In this document: positions 1 to 5,228 of the stretch, in pieces | How the letters are laid out: each line of letters starts with the position of its first letter | Numbering within the stretch: position 1 is the stretch's first letter | From: Eubacteriales Family XIII. Incertae Sedis bacterium | GTDB lineage: Bacteria > Bacillota > Clostridia > Peptostreptococcales > Anaerovoracaceae | NCBI GenBank assembly: GCA_031263875.1 | Contig: JAISEX010000166.1 | Coordinates: 1-6,094 of the forward strand | Direction of reading: 5' to 3' | Length of the DNA stretch: 6,094 bases | Notes under the pieces: generated by a model | Told to the model about the DNA's origin: nothing | The model's database searches: none | The model's input: the letters and a program-made list of their open reading frames with translations, nothing else | Translations under genes and position numbers: made by a program

Positions 1-1165
1 GCATCAGTCCGGTTATGACGCCCTGCCGCGGCGTTTTCCCGTCGCGCAGATAGAGCGGTTCCGCGATGAGCTGCCCTGCGGTCATGCGGGGATTCAGGGC
101 CGATACGCTGTCCTGAAAAATCATGTGGATCGTGAGGTTTTCGCGCGCCGTCCGTTTTCCCGCGGTCGGTTTTTCGAGACCGGCCAAGCAGCGCGCCAGG
201 GTCGATTTGCCGATGCCCGAGGGTCCACACAGGCCGACGATCTCGCCGGGATAGACGGCGAGATGGACGTTTTCAAAGACGGCGGCCTGCTTCCCTCTGC
301 CGAGCGGGTACGATTTGCTCAGCCCACTGACGGACACAAGCGGCGCGGGAGGATCGCTTTCGCTGTGCGATTCGCCGTGTCTGTGCGTGTGCGCGCCCGT
401 ATGCTCGTGCGCGTGGATGGCCGTGTCGTGGTAATGGATTTTCCCGTGAGTATGGTTCGCGGGATCGCCGATGGACGCGGAGCGAAGCAGCTCTTTGGTG
501 TAATCCTCGCGGGGCGCTGAAAAAATCTCGGTCATCGTGCCCCGCTCGATAATTTCGCCGTCCTTCATAATAAGGACGCGGTCGGCGAAATCCCGGACAA
601 GGCTGAGGTCGTGTGTGACGAACAGGACTGCGGTGCCGTCGCGCCGGATGCCGTTCAGCAGCTCCATGATTTTCAGCCGCATATTCGCGTCGAGGGAGGT
701 CGTCGGTTCGTCCGCGAATATGACCTGCGGGCGCATGGCGAGCGAAACGGCGACCGCGGCGCGCTGACGCATCCCGCCGGAAAATTCGCCGGGATATTGC
801 CGCGCGCGAATGGCCGCGTTATCGATTCCCACGCGCGCGAGGAATTCGGCCGGGGTGCAGAGGCCGGCGCGGTTTGCCTCCGCGATCTGTTTGCCGACGG
901 GCATCGCCGGATCGAGCGCCGTCAGCGCGTCCTGCATCACGAGCGACATGCCGGAGGCCGGCGGGCGCTCGAGCACGTCGAAACTGACGTCCGCGCCTTT
1001 CGGCGGCAGGCCGAGCAGAGAGCGGCACAAGACGCTCTTGCCGCTCCCCGATTCCCCGACAAGGGCGAGGAGTTCCCCGCGGCGCAGGTCGAAACTCACG
1101 CCGCGCACCGCGCTTTTACCGGGGAAATCCACCCAGAGATTTTCCGCTCGGATTACCGGTTCCAT
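1..1165 (-). CDS. nikDE: Fused NikD-NikE type ABC transporter ATPase with histidine-rich linker (3' end beyond window)
   Basis: ATP-hydrolysing subunit of a nickel/peptide-family importer, acting at the cytoplasmic face of the permeases. The frame is open for 388 codons from ATG at 1165 to the left edge, so the C-terminus is missing. Domain 1 is complete: Walker A GESGSGKS (residues 37-44), Q-loop MQD (77-79), signature FSGGMRQR (128-135), Walker B VIFADEP (148-154), SLD D-loop (157-159) and switch His185. Residues 238-267 form a linker with 11 histidines, many as HxH. Domain 2 starts near 276 with Walker A GPSGIGKS (314-321) and Q-loop FQD (350-352); the NikE-like stretch QDSVSALNPR follows, and the window ends before its signature motif. 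Both domains are short between Walker A and Q-loop, as I recall for E. coli NikD. NikD and NikE are normally separate, so one polypeptide would supply the whole ATPase pair. The ATG overlaps the nikA stop by 13 bp, implying translational coupling; the ribosome site (GGAACGTGTGGGA) is weak, and an in-frame GTG lies two codons upstream. Nickel as substrate is inferred from similarity, linker and regulator; cobalt or a peptide chelate is possible. Confidence 0.9.
   Translation of the reverse strand, partial: MEPVIRAENLWVDFPGKSAVRGVSFDLRRGELLALVGESGSGKSVLCRSLLGLPPKGADVSFDVLERPPASGMSLVMQDALTALDPAMPVGKQIAEANRAGLCTPAEFLARVGIDNAAIRARQYPGEFSGGMRQRAAVAVSLAMRPQVIFADEPTTSLDANMRLKIMELLNGIRRDGTAVLFVTHDLSLVRDFADRVLIMKDGEIIERGTMTEIFSAPREDYTKELLRSASIGDPANHTHGKIHYHDTAIHAHEHTGAHTHRHGESHSESDPPAPLVSVSGLSKSYPLGRGKQAAVFENVHLAVYPGEIVGLCGPSGIGKSTLARCLAGLEKPTAGKRTARENLTIHMIFQDSVSALNPRMTAGQLIAEPLYLRDGKTPRQGVITGLM
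365..454 (-). other. Histidine-rich interdomain linker of the fused ATPase
   Basis: This segment encodes residues 238-267 of the ATPase. Histidines fall at 238, 240, 244, 246, 251, 253, 255, 259, 261, 263 and 267, separated mostly by small or polar residues with no hydrophobic core, so it is probably flexible and exposed in the cytosol. Histidine clusters of this kind bind Ni(II), Co(II) or Zn(II) in proteins such as UreE and HypB. A storage or feedback role here is inference. Confidence 0.85.
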
Positions 1166-2718
1166 TCCCACACGTTCCAGAAGATGCCGACGCCGTGGTG
1201 CCCGAGCACCGTATCGGTCGTAATGCCGGTCAGCCCCGCTTTCGCGACGTAGAGCGCGTCGATGTAGGCGATAAAGGTATACGCCGGGTCGCGCGCAAGC
1301 TCGTCTTGGAACTTCGCGTAGAGCGGCAGCCGCTCCGCCGCGTCAAAACTCGCGCGGGCCTCGGTCAGCAGCCGGTCGACTTCGGCGTTCGAGTAAGCGC
1401 TGTAATTCGCGCCCTTATTTGTGCCAAAGACTTTGTAGGTGTGGTCGTCGGGATCGAAGGGGCTGCCCCAGCCGATCAAAAATGCCTGCTGCCCCGCCCA
1501 GTCCGTCTGCTCGTTGATCTCGACGGTGGCGTTTACGCCGACGTCCTGCAGATTCTGGGCGCAGATATTCGCCATATCGACGCGCACCTGGTCGGACGGA
1601 CGGACGGAAATCGCGAAGGCAAGCTGCGCGCCGTTTTTCTGATAATAGCCGTCCTTCCATTTCGTCCAGCCGAGCGCTTCGATCGCGGCCTGTGCCTTTT
1701 GCGGATCGTATTCGTATTTCTCGATAGCGGGATTATTGTACTCGCCCTTTTGAAGCGGGGAATAGGCGGCCTGCCCCTGTCCAAGCAGCACGCTCGTCAC
1801 GACCGCGTTCCGGTCGATGGCATAGCTGAGCGCGGCGGGAAGCCCGGGATTATCCTTCCAGAGCGGATTTGCGAAATTATAGAGGATCCCGCGGTAATCG
1901 GCGGTGGCCATATCGTAGACGTCGAATTTTTTATCGGACTTGAATTCCTCCGCGTCCTTCGGCGTGACCTGCGCGAGGTCGAGTTCGCCTGATTTGAGCT
2001 GCAGCGCGCGCGCGTCGTAATCCTCTACGATCTTGAAGATGACCCTGTCGATCTTCGGGGCGCCCAGGCAGAAGCCGTCGAATTTCTCCATCGTGATGCT
2101 CTGCCCCATATCCCACGACACGAACCGGTACGGCCCCGCGCCGACGGGCGCGCGGTTGAAGTCGTCTTCTCTGATATTCTTGCCGTCGAGCAAGTGCTTC
2201 GGCAGTACGCCCATCGTGAGGTAATCCGGCATCGCGGCGTTTGGCGCGGACAGCGTAAAGACGACGGTTTTCTCGTCCGGCGCGGCGATCGACACGATGT
2301 CTTCGTAGTTCGAGATGTTTTCGGAACCGTTCGCTTCGTCCATAATCGCCTCGAAGGTGAATTTCACGTCCGCGCTCGTCAGCGGCGCGCCGTCGTGGAA
2401 GGTCAATCCGTCCTTCAGCACGAAGGTGTACGATTTCGACGTGTCGTCCCATGTCCACGATTCGGCAAGGCCCGCCACCACGCGGTTATCCTTGTCGTGC
2501 CGCGTAAGGCCGAGGAACAGCAGGGAATTGATTTCCCCGTGTTCGTATAGCGCGGGATTGATCGCGGTATAATCGCCCGAGCCGTAGACCAGCGTCGACG
2601 CCGCGCCCGCGTTATCGTTCTTCGGCGCGGGTTTTCCCGAGCAGGCGGCAAGGCCGAGCACGAGCGCCAGCGCGAGGATTAGCGAGATGCATTGTTTGAT
2701 TCGTTTCATATGCTTCAT
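1153..2718 (-). CDS. nikA: Nickel/peptide-family ABC transporter substrate-binding lipoprotein
   Basis: Extracytoplasmic solute receptor of the SBP_bac_5 (DppA/OppA/NikA) family that delivers ligand to the permeases. The product is 521 residues, a normal family length. A lipoprotein signal runs from MKHMKRIKQ through a leucine/alanine core to lipobox LAAC, giving lipidated Cys26. Family features are visible in order: LVYGSGDYTAINP at the mature N-terminus, the GLAESWTWDD and YTFVLKDGLTFHDGAPLTSADV block typical of the fold (near residues 85-120), VGAGPYRF, and LSYAIDRNAV. The C-terminus carries a GHHGVG motif (His507, His508), a possible metal ligand pair; that role is inferred. I chose ATG 2718 because AAGGAG lies 8 nt upstream and the signal peptide begins there; the longer reading from 2781 would put non-signal residues in front. 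The gene follows nikC after 293 bp with its own promoter candidates and overlaps the ATPase start. Peptide, opine or metallophore binding cannot be excluded, because this family is assigned poorly by sequence alone. Confidence 0.85.
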   Translation of the reverse strand: MKHMKRIKQCISLILALALVLGLAACSGKPAPKNDNAGAASTLVYGSGDYTAINPALYEHGEINSLLFLGLTRHDKDNRVVAGLAESWTWDDTSKSYTFVLKDGLTFHDGAPLTSADVKFTFEAIMDEANGSENISNYEDIVSIAAPDEKTVVFTLSAPNAAMPDYLTMGVLPKHLLDGKNIREDDFNRAPVGAGPYRFVSWDMGQSITMEKFDGFCLGAPKIDRVIFKIVEDYDARALQLKSGELDLAQVTPKDAEEFKSDKKFDVYDMATADYRGILYNFANPLWKDNPGLPAALSYAIDRNAVVTSVLLGQGQAAYSPLQKGEYNNPAIEKYEYDPQKAQAAIEALGWTKWKDGYYQKNGAQLAFAISVRPSDQVRVDMANICAQNLQDVGVNATVEINEQTDWAGQQAFLIGWGSPFDPDDHTYKVFGTNKGANYSAYSNAEVDRLLTEARASFDAAERLPLYAKFQDELARDPAYTFIAYIDALYVAKAGLTGITTDTVLGHHGVGIFWNVWEWNR

Positions 2719-2816
2719 TTTACGATCTCCTTTTCGTGATTGTGTGAAACAATTACCGGTAACGGGTGTGGCATGCGGCAAATGGAATTATATGGAATTT
2801 CCCGTGTGCCAATCAA
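2715..2816 (-). CDS. Possible 33-residue upstream ORF coupled to nikA
   Basis: A TTG at 2816 has a strong AGGAGGT (2830-2824) 7 nt upstream. The frame (begins MIGTREIPYN) ends in TGA at 2717-2715, overlapping the nikA ATG as ATGA, a classic coupling geometry. It could be read only from transcripts starting upstream (P1 or nikB), because P2 begins inside it. No recognisable product; it may be a translational coupler or a remnant. Confidence 0.3.
   Translation of the reverse strand: MIGTREIPYNSICRMPHPLPVIVSHNHEKEIVK
2727..2732 (-). promoter_or_regulatory. Ribosome binding site of nikA
   Basis: AAGGAG on the minus strand, 8 nt before ATG 2718; decides this start over the longer frame opening at 2781. 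Confidence 0.7.
2753..2762. promoter_or_regulatory. Palindrome TTACCGGTAA in the nikA leader
   Basis: A perfect 10-bp palindrome about 20 bp after the predicted P2 start. Related CGGTAAC sequences, all in A/T-led context, occur in the nikB leader (4921-4927) and in the repressor leader (5095-5101). It could be a second regulator's site. Confidence 0.3.
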
Positions 2817-2827
2817 TGTTGTGACCT
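2775..2827 (-). repeat. Diverged direct repeat, copy 2 (holds P2)
   Basis: Partner of the block at 2974-3026. The conserved parts are the region around the -35, the -10 and 9 of the 12 bases after it, which fits duplication of a promoter segment followed by drift. Confidence 0.55.
2787..2816 (-). promoter_or_regulatory. Promoter module P2 upstream of nikA
   Basis: TTGATT (2816-2811) and perfect TATAAT (2792-2787) with the same 18-bp spacing as P1, exactly 199 bp downstream of it. Start would be near 2780, about 60 nt before the nikA ATG. Confidence 0.5.
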
Positions 2828-2973
2828 CCTGAAATATATACTGATAATGTGTCCGGTCGTTTTGCGGCATGATTAATGGAATAATGTAACATCAATTGCG
2901 TATCTGTCAATTTTATACTCTCCTTAACTAGGTACGAGCCGGTGTGCGCCCGGTGGTTGGAACGTGTGAGTTT

Positions 2974-3026
2974 ATGGTAAATGGAATTATTTGGAACTAT
3001 CCGCATCTTTGTCAATGTTGCACCCT
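2974..3026 (-). repeat. Diverged direct repeat, copy 1 (holds P1)
   Basis: This 53-bp block aligns without gaps to 2775-2827 at a constant offset of 199 bp with 36 of 53 bases identical by eye. Shared stretches include CAACATTGA, CGG, TTCCA and ATAATTCCATTT. Its first 15 bp code for the end of nikC. Confidence 0.55.
2986..3015 (-). promoter_or_regulatory. Promoter module P1 upstream of nikA
   Basis: On the minus strand a perfect TTGACA (3015-3010) and AATAAT (2991-2986, 5 of 6) are spaced 18 bp. The -35 overlaps the nikC stop codon. It would start transcription near 2979 toward nikA, allowing the binding protein to be made in excess of the permeases. Confidence 0.5.
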
Positions 3027-3812
3027 CCGTAAATACTCGCCGATGTTGACGATGCAGATGAGTGTCGTTATAAGAAACAGCGAGGGAATGAGAATGATCC
3101 ACCAACTGTTAGTCAGCAGCGCGTCTTCCGATAATCCCATCAGCGTGCCCCACGTGGCGGAGCCGGGCGGCATACCGAGCCCCAGAAAGCTCAGCGTCGC
3201 TTCCGCGGCGATCGCCTGGCTGACGTTGGAGATAAGCATAAACATAATGCTCGGCATAAAATTCGGCAGCAGATGGCGCCGGAGCGTGTAGAGGAAGGGA
3301 GCGCCCATCAGACGGGCCGCGAGGATATGTTCGCTGCGGCGTATCTGCCGCACTTCGGCGCGGACGATCTTCGCGATATTCATCCACGAGGTGACGCCGA
3401 TCACGAGCGACAGCGAAAGCATGGTCGGCTTGCCGAGCGCCGCGAGAAGCGTGATGACGTAGAGGATGGGCGGGATGCTCATAATCAGCTCGGTTACGCG
3501 CATCAGGAAATTATCGAGCCATCGGGGTGCGAGCCCCGCCGCCGTGCCGTACACGACCGCGATCAGCGCGGCGGCGCACGAGGCGAGTAATCCGATAATA
3601 AGGGATACGCGGCCGCCGTGCAAAATCATCTTGAACAGATCGCGCCCCAACTGATCCGTGCCGAACGGATGGGCCGCGTCCGGCGGCACGAGCGACGCGT
3701 AAAAATCCATACGCGTTGCATCACCTGGCGCGAAGACGCCTGCAAGCAGGCACGCGAGGACGATGGTTCCCAAGAGGGCGGCGGAGAGGAGGGGGCGTTT
3801 CACGTTATTCAT
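3012..3812 (-). CDS. nikC: Nickel/peptide ABC transporter permease, NikC/DppC type
   Basis: Inner-membrane permease, 266 residues, the second half of the translocation channel. An N-terminal membrane segment (about 8-28) is followed by the family hallmark FGTDQLGRD (50-58), a hydrophobic helix at about 69-93, further helices near 106-126, 130-147 and 188-203, the cytoplasmic EAA-type coupling loop (about 161-184, ending HLLPN), LSFLGLGMPPGSATWG (207-222) and a final helix at about 237-257. The C-type permease has this short N-terminus and the GTDxxGRD motif, distinguishing it from NikB. Start ATG 3812 has AGGAGG 6 nt upstream and overlaps the nikB stop by 8 bp, so the two are translated as a pair. 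The last codons (VQH-stop) overlap a perfect TTGACA hexamer that may serve nikA. The nickel specificity is from context, not from the sequence of this protein. Confidence 0.9.
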   Translation of the reverse strand: MNNVKRPLLSAALLGTIVLACLLAGVFAPGDATRMDFYASLVPPDAAHPFGTDQLGRDLFKMILHGGRVSLIIGLLASCAAALIAVVYGTAAGLAPRWLDNFLMRVTELIMSIPPILYVITLLAALGKPTMLSLSLVIGVTSWMNIAKIVRAEVRQIRRSEHILAARLMGAPFLYTLRRHLLPNFMPSIMFMLISNVSQAIAAEATLSFLGLGMPPGSATWGTLMGLSEDALLTNSWWIILIPSLFLITTLICIVNIGEYLRRVQH

Positions 3813-4788
3813 TGGTGGCCTCCTCCGTTATCTCATCGTGCCTCATGCGCGGGTCGAGCGCTTCGGAGAGCCACTGCCCCGCCACATTGCTGACGAGGAT
3901 AATCAGCCCCGTCAGCAGCGTCAAAACCGAGAGCATATTATAATCGCGGTATTGCGCGCTCTCAAAGGTCAGCGTCCCAAGGCCGGGATAGCCGAACACG
4001 ACCTCGACGATATACGTCCCGGCGATAATATGCGGCACGGACACCGCCATAATGGTGATCAGCATCGGGAGCGCGTTACGCAGGCAGTGCCGCAGCAAGA
4101 TACTCATGCCGGAAACGCGTTTCACCCGCAGCAGCACCACGTAATCCTTGCGCAGTTCCTCGATAATGCGGTTGCGGATCATGTACGCGTAATACCAGAG
4201 GTGGGACAGCACCATAACGCCGACCGGCAGCACGAGATGGAGCGCCCGGTCGGAGAGCCCTCCGCCGCCGATGGAGTACGCCCCGCTCGTCGGCAGGAGT
4301 TTCAGGTTGACGCTGAAAATGAGAATGGCGAGAAGCGCGACGAAGAAGCTCGGAATAACGCTGGTCGCCGTTCCGATGCGGTAGATCGCCCGATCCGCGA
4401 GTCCGCCCTCCTTTGCGGCGCAGAACGCGCCGAGCAGTATCGCGCCGAGAAACGTCAGCAGATACGAAATCCCGCCGAGCAGCAGGGTATTCGTCCATAA
4501 CCTGCCGATTACTGAAAGCACGTTTTGCTTGTATTGGTGCGAGATGCCGAAATCGCCCGTCAGAGCGTTGCGCAGCCACGTGAAATACTGCACCGGTATC
4601 GGCTTGTCGAGCGAGAGGCGGATCATTGCGGCTTCGCGCTGCTGCTCGTTCATGCGCTCGACCGCGTCGCCGTAGTACGCCGTCAGCGGGTCGCCGGGAG
4701 CAATGCGCGCCAGCCAAAACACGATGACCGAAAGGGCGAGCATAAATATAATAAGAAGCAACAGTTTTTTTAATACCGCTCTTACCAC
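3805..4788 (-). CDS. nikB: Nickel/peptide ABC transporter permease, NikB/DppB type
   Basis: Inner-membrane permease, first gene of the importer operon. From GTG 4788 it is 327 residues, usual for DppB/NikB. It opens with VVRAVLKK and a membrane helix (about 8-27), then the hallmark ARIAPGDPLT (27-36), a long extracytoplasmic section including GDFGISHQYKQNV, helices near 101-122, 142-161 and 187-204, the EAA-type loop (about 209-241, ending RHCLRNALP), the FGYPGLG motif (265-271), a last helix at about 287-304 and the conserved LDPRMR tail. I prefer GTG 4788, which has AAGGA about 9 nt upstream and puts the start where the family begins. A TTG at 4821 would add 11 residues but has no ribosome site. 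It overlaps nikC by 8 bp. Transcription likely starts near 4959, leaving a leader of about 170 nt. Confidence 0.88.
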   Translation of the reverse strand: MVRAVLKKLLLLIIFMLALSVIVFWLARIAPGDPLTAYYGDAVERMNEQQREAAMIRLSLDKPIPVQYFTWLRNALTGDFGISHQYKQNVLSVIGRLWTNTLLLGGISYLLTFLGAILLGAFCAAKEGGLADRAIYRIGTATSVIPSFFVALLAILIFSVNLKLLPTSGAYSIGGGGLSDRALHLVLPVGVMVLSHLWYYAYMIRNRIIEELRKDYVVLLRVKRVSGMSILLRHCLRNALPMLITIMAVSVPHIIAGTYIVEVVFGYPGLGTLTFESAQYRDYNMLSVLTLLTGLIILVSNVAGQWLSEALDPRMRHDEITEEATNE

Positions 4789-4959
4789 GCCGGGCAGTTC
4801 CTTTCCGCCGTTTTTCGGCAATTTAATTTGTTACGGAACGCGCGATGTAGCTCATTCCGTAATTTTCCATAACCCGAAATCCGGTCAAGCCCGAACGCAA
4901 GCCGTCCAAGGCAATAATTACGGTAACAGGCCGAAGGTTTCGTAACATGTCCATTACAA
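4789..4959 (-). promoter_or_regulatory. nikB leader region
   Basis: About 170 nt between the predicted start and the nikB GTG. It can form CCGTAAT/ATTACGG (plus coordinates 4917-4923 with 4857-4863) and a short GCCG-AAAAA-CGGC hairpin just before the ribosome site region. No U-tract terminator is evident. It carries the AAGGA (about 4799-4803) that sets the GTG start. Confidence 0.3.
4823..4954 (-). CDS. Possible 43-residue leader peptide before nikB
   Basis: An open frame begins MDMLRNLRPVTV, ends ARSVTN, and stops with TAA at 4825-4823, 34 bp before the nikB GTG. Its ATG lies only about 5 nt after the predicted transcript start, with no ribosome site, so it would be nearly leaderless; a second in-frame ATG is at 4948. 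It fills almost the whole nikB leader. No family is recognised and chance is likely enough that I keep it low. Confidence 0.25.
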   Translation of the reverse strand: MDMLRNLRPVTVIIALDGLRSGLTGFRVMENYGMSYIARSVTN

Positions 4960-4965
4960 ATAAAG

Positions 4966-4994
4966 ATTATAATAAGCGAAATGTGCCGCCACAA
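4966..4994 (-). promoter_or_regulatory. Promoter of the nikBC operon
   Basis: Reading the minus strand, TTGTGG (4994-4989) and a perfect TATAAT (4971-4966) are separated by 17 bp, a housekeeping sigma-factor arrangement. Predicted start is near 4959. The G6 tract (C6 on this strand) sits just upstream of the -35. Confidence 0.65.
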
Positions 4995-4995
4995 G

Positions 4996-5014
4996 CCCCG
5001 TGGGGGGATATTTT
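4996..5014. promoter_or_regulatory. Candidate operator of the CsoR/RcnR-type repressor
   Basis: CCCCGT is followed by six G residues (5002-5007) and an AT-rich run. RcnR-type operators are known for a G/C tract flanked by short inverted A/T repeats (TACT-G6-N-AGTA form). Here the G6 core is present and its right flank is AT-rich, but the left TACT arm is missing. It lies next to the nikB -35 and in the -35 region of the divergent promoter, so one bound repressor could control both genes. Confidence 0.45.
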
Positions 5015-5027
5015 TTGCATTTTGCTG

Positions 5028-5036
5028 TGATAAAAT
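5028..5036 (+). promoter_or_regulatory. Extended -10 of the repressor gene promoter (distal)
   Basis: TGA followed by TAAAAT is an extended -10 (TGn plus 5 of 6 consensus bases). The -35 position (about 5008-5013, ATATTT) is poor, as is common for extended -10 promoters. Start would be near 5043, leaving a leader of about 185 nt. It faces away from the nikB promoter with the G6 tract between. Confidence 0.45.
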
Positions 5037-5104
5037 AGAGAGAACCTCGAAAAATCCGCGATACGCGTGTCTGGCACCTGTCGGCGGGGAGGTACGGTAA
5101 CGAT

Positions 5105-5154
5105 GCGCGGCAGACAGCATGATAAAGCGCGCGCGGCAGGGCAGCATGGTGAAA
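5105..5154 (+). repeat. Two-copy tandem repeat, period 26 bp
   Basis: Copy 1 (5105-5126) and copy 2 (5131-5154) share GCGCGGCAG, then A or GG, then CAGCATG, and end in an A-rich run (ATAAA versus GTGAAA). Spacing of 26 bp is about two and a half helical turns. It lies inside the repressor leader and could be a protein site or part of an RNA fold. Confidence 0.6.
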
Positions 5155-5186
5155 ACATGCGCTAGAGGGCGCAGGAATGATTTCCA

Positions 5187-5192
5187 TATAAT
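5187..5192 (+). promoter_or_regulatory. Proximal TATAAT upstream of the repressor gene
   Basis: A perfect TATAAT lies 37 bp before the ATG; a start near 5199 would give a short leader containing only the ribosome site. No good -35 is visible at 16-18 bp upstream, so it would need an activator or may be chance in an AT-rich patch. Confidence 0.3.
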
Positions 5193-5216
5193 GTAATCTA
5201 GAATATTTGAAGCGGG

Positions 5217-5222
5217 AAGGAG
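5217..5222 (+). promoter_or_regulatory. Ribosome binding site of the repressor gene
   Basis: AAGGAG lies 6 nt before ATG 5229, which fixes this start and keeps the histidine-rich N-terminus in the protein. Confidence 0.75.
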
Positions 5223-5228
5223 CAAGCG

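Larger units (their letters stand above)
5041..5228 (+). promoter_or_regulatory. Long, possibly structured leader of the repressor gene
   Basis: If the distal promoter is used, this 188-nt stretch is transcribed. It can form CGCG-ATA-CGCG (5057-5067), a TGTCTG/CAGACA stem (5068-5073 with 5111-5116) enclosing ACCT/AGGT (5076-5079 with 5090-5093), a GCATG/CATGC hairpin (5144-5160) and GGAA/TTCC near 5173-5184. A tandem repeat lies at 5105-5154. I see no gene in it and could not match it to a known riboswitch consensus. Confidence 0.35.

Noticed and set aside
611..1252. 213-residue plus-strand frame
   Set aside because: Antisense to the ATPase and nikA, Arg/Ala/Gly-rich as expected for the shadow of a GC-rich gene.
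1195..1992. 265-residue plus-strand frame opposite nikA
   Set aside because: Antisense shadow of a well supported lipoprotein gene; no motif.
2941..2958. GC-rich hairpin (terminator) between nikC and nikA
   Set aside because: The CCGGTG units there are direct repeats, not inverted, and no U-tract follows.
2788..3105. 105-residue minus-strand frame between nikC and nikA, or its shorter TTG-started version
   Set aside because: The first part overlaps nikC out of frame. An AAGGAG precedes an internal TTG near 2907, but the 40-residue remainder resembles nothing and spans promoter elements.
5041..5228. NiCo or cobalamin riboswitch in the repressor leader
   Set aside because: The conserved core sequences of these classes, as I remember them, are not found; kept only as a structured-leader finding.
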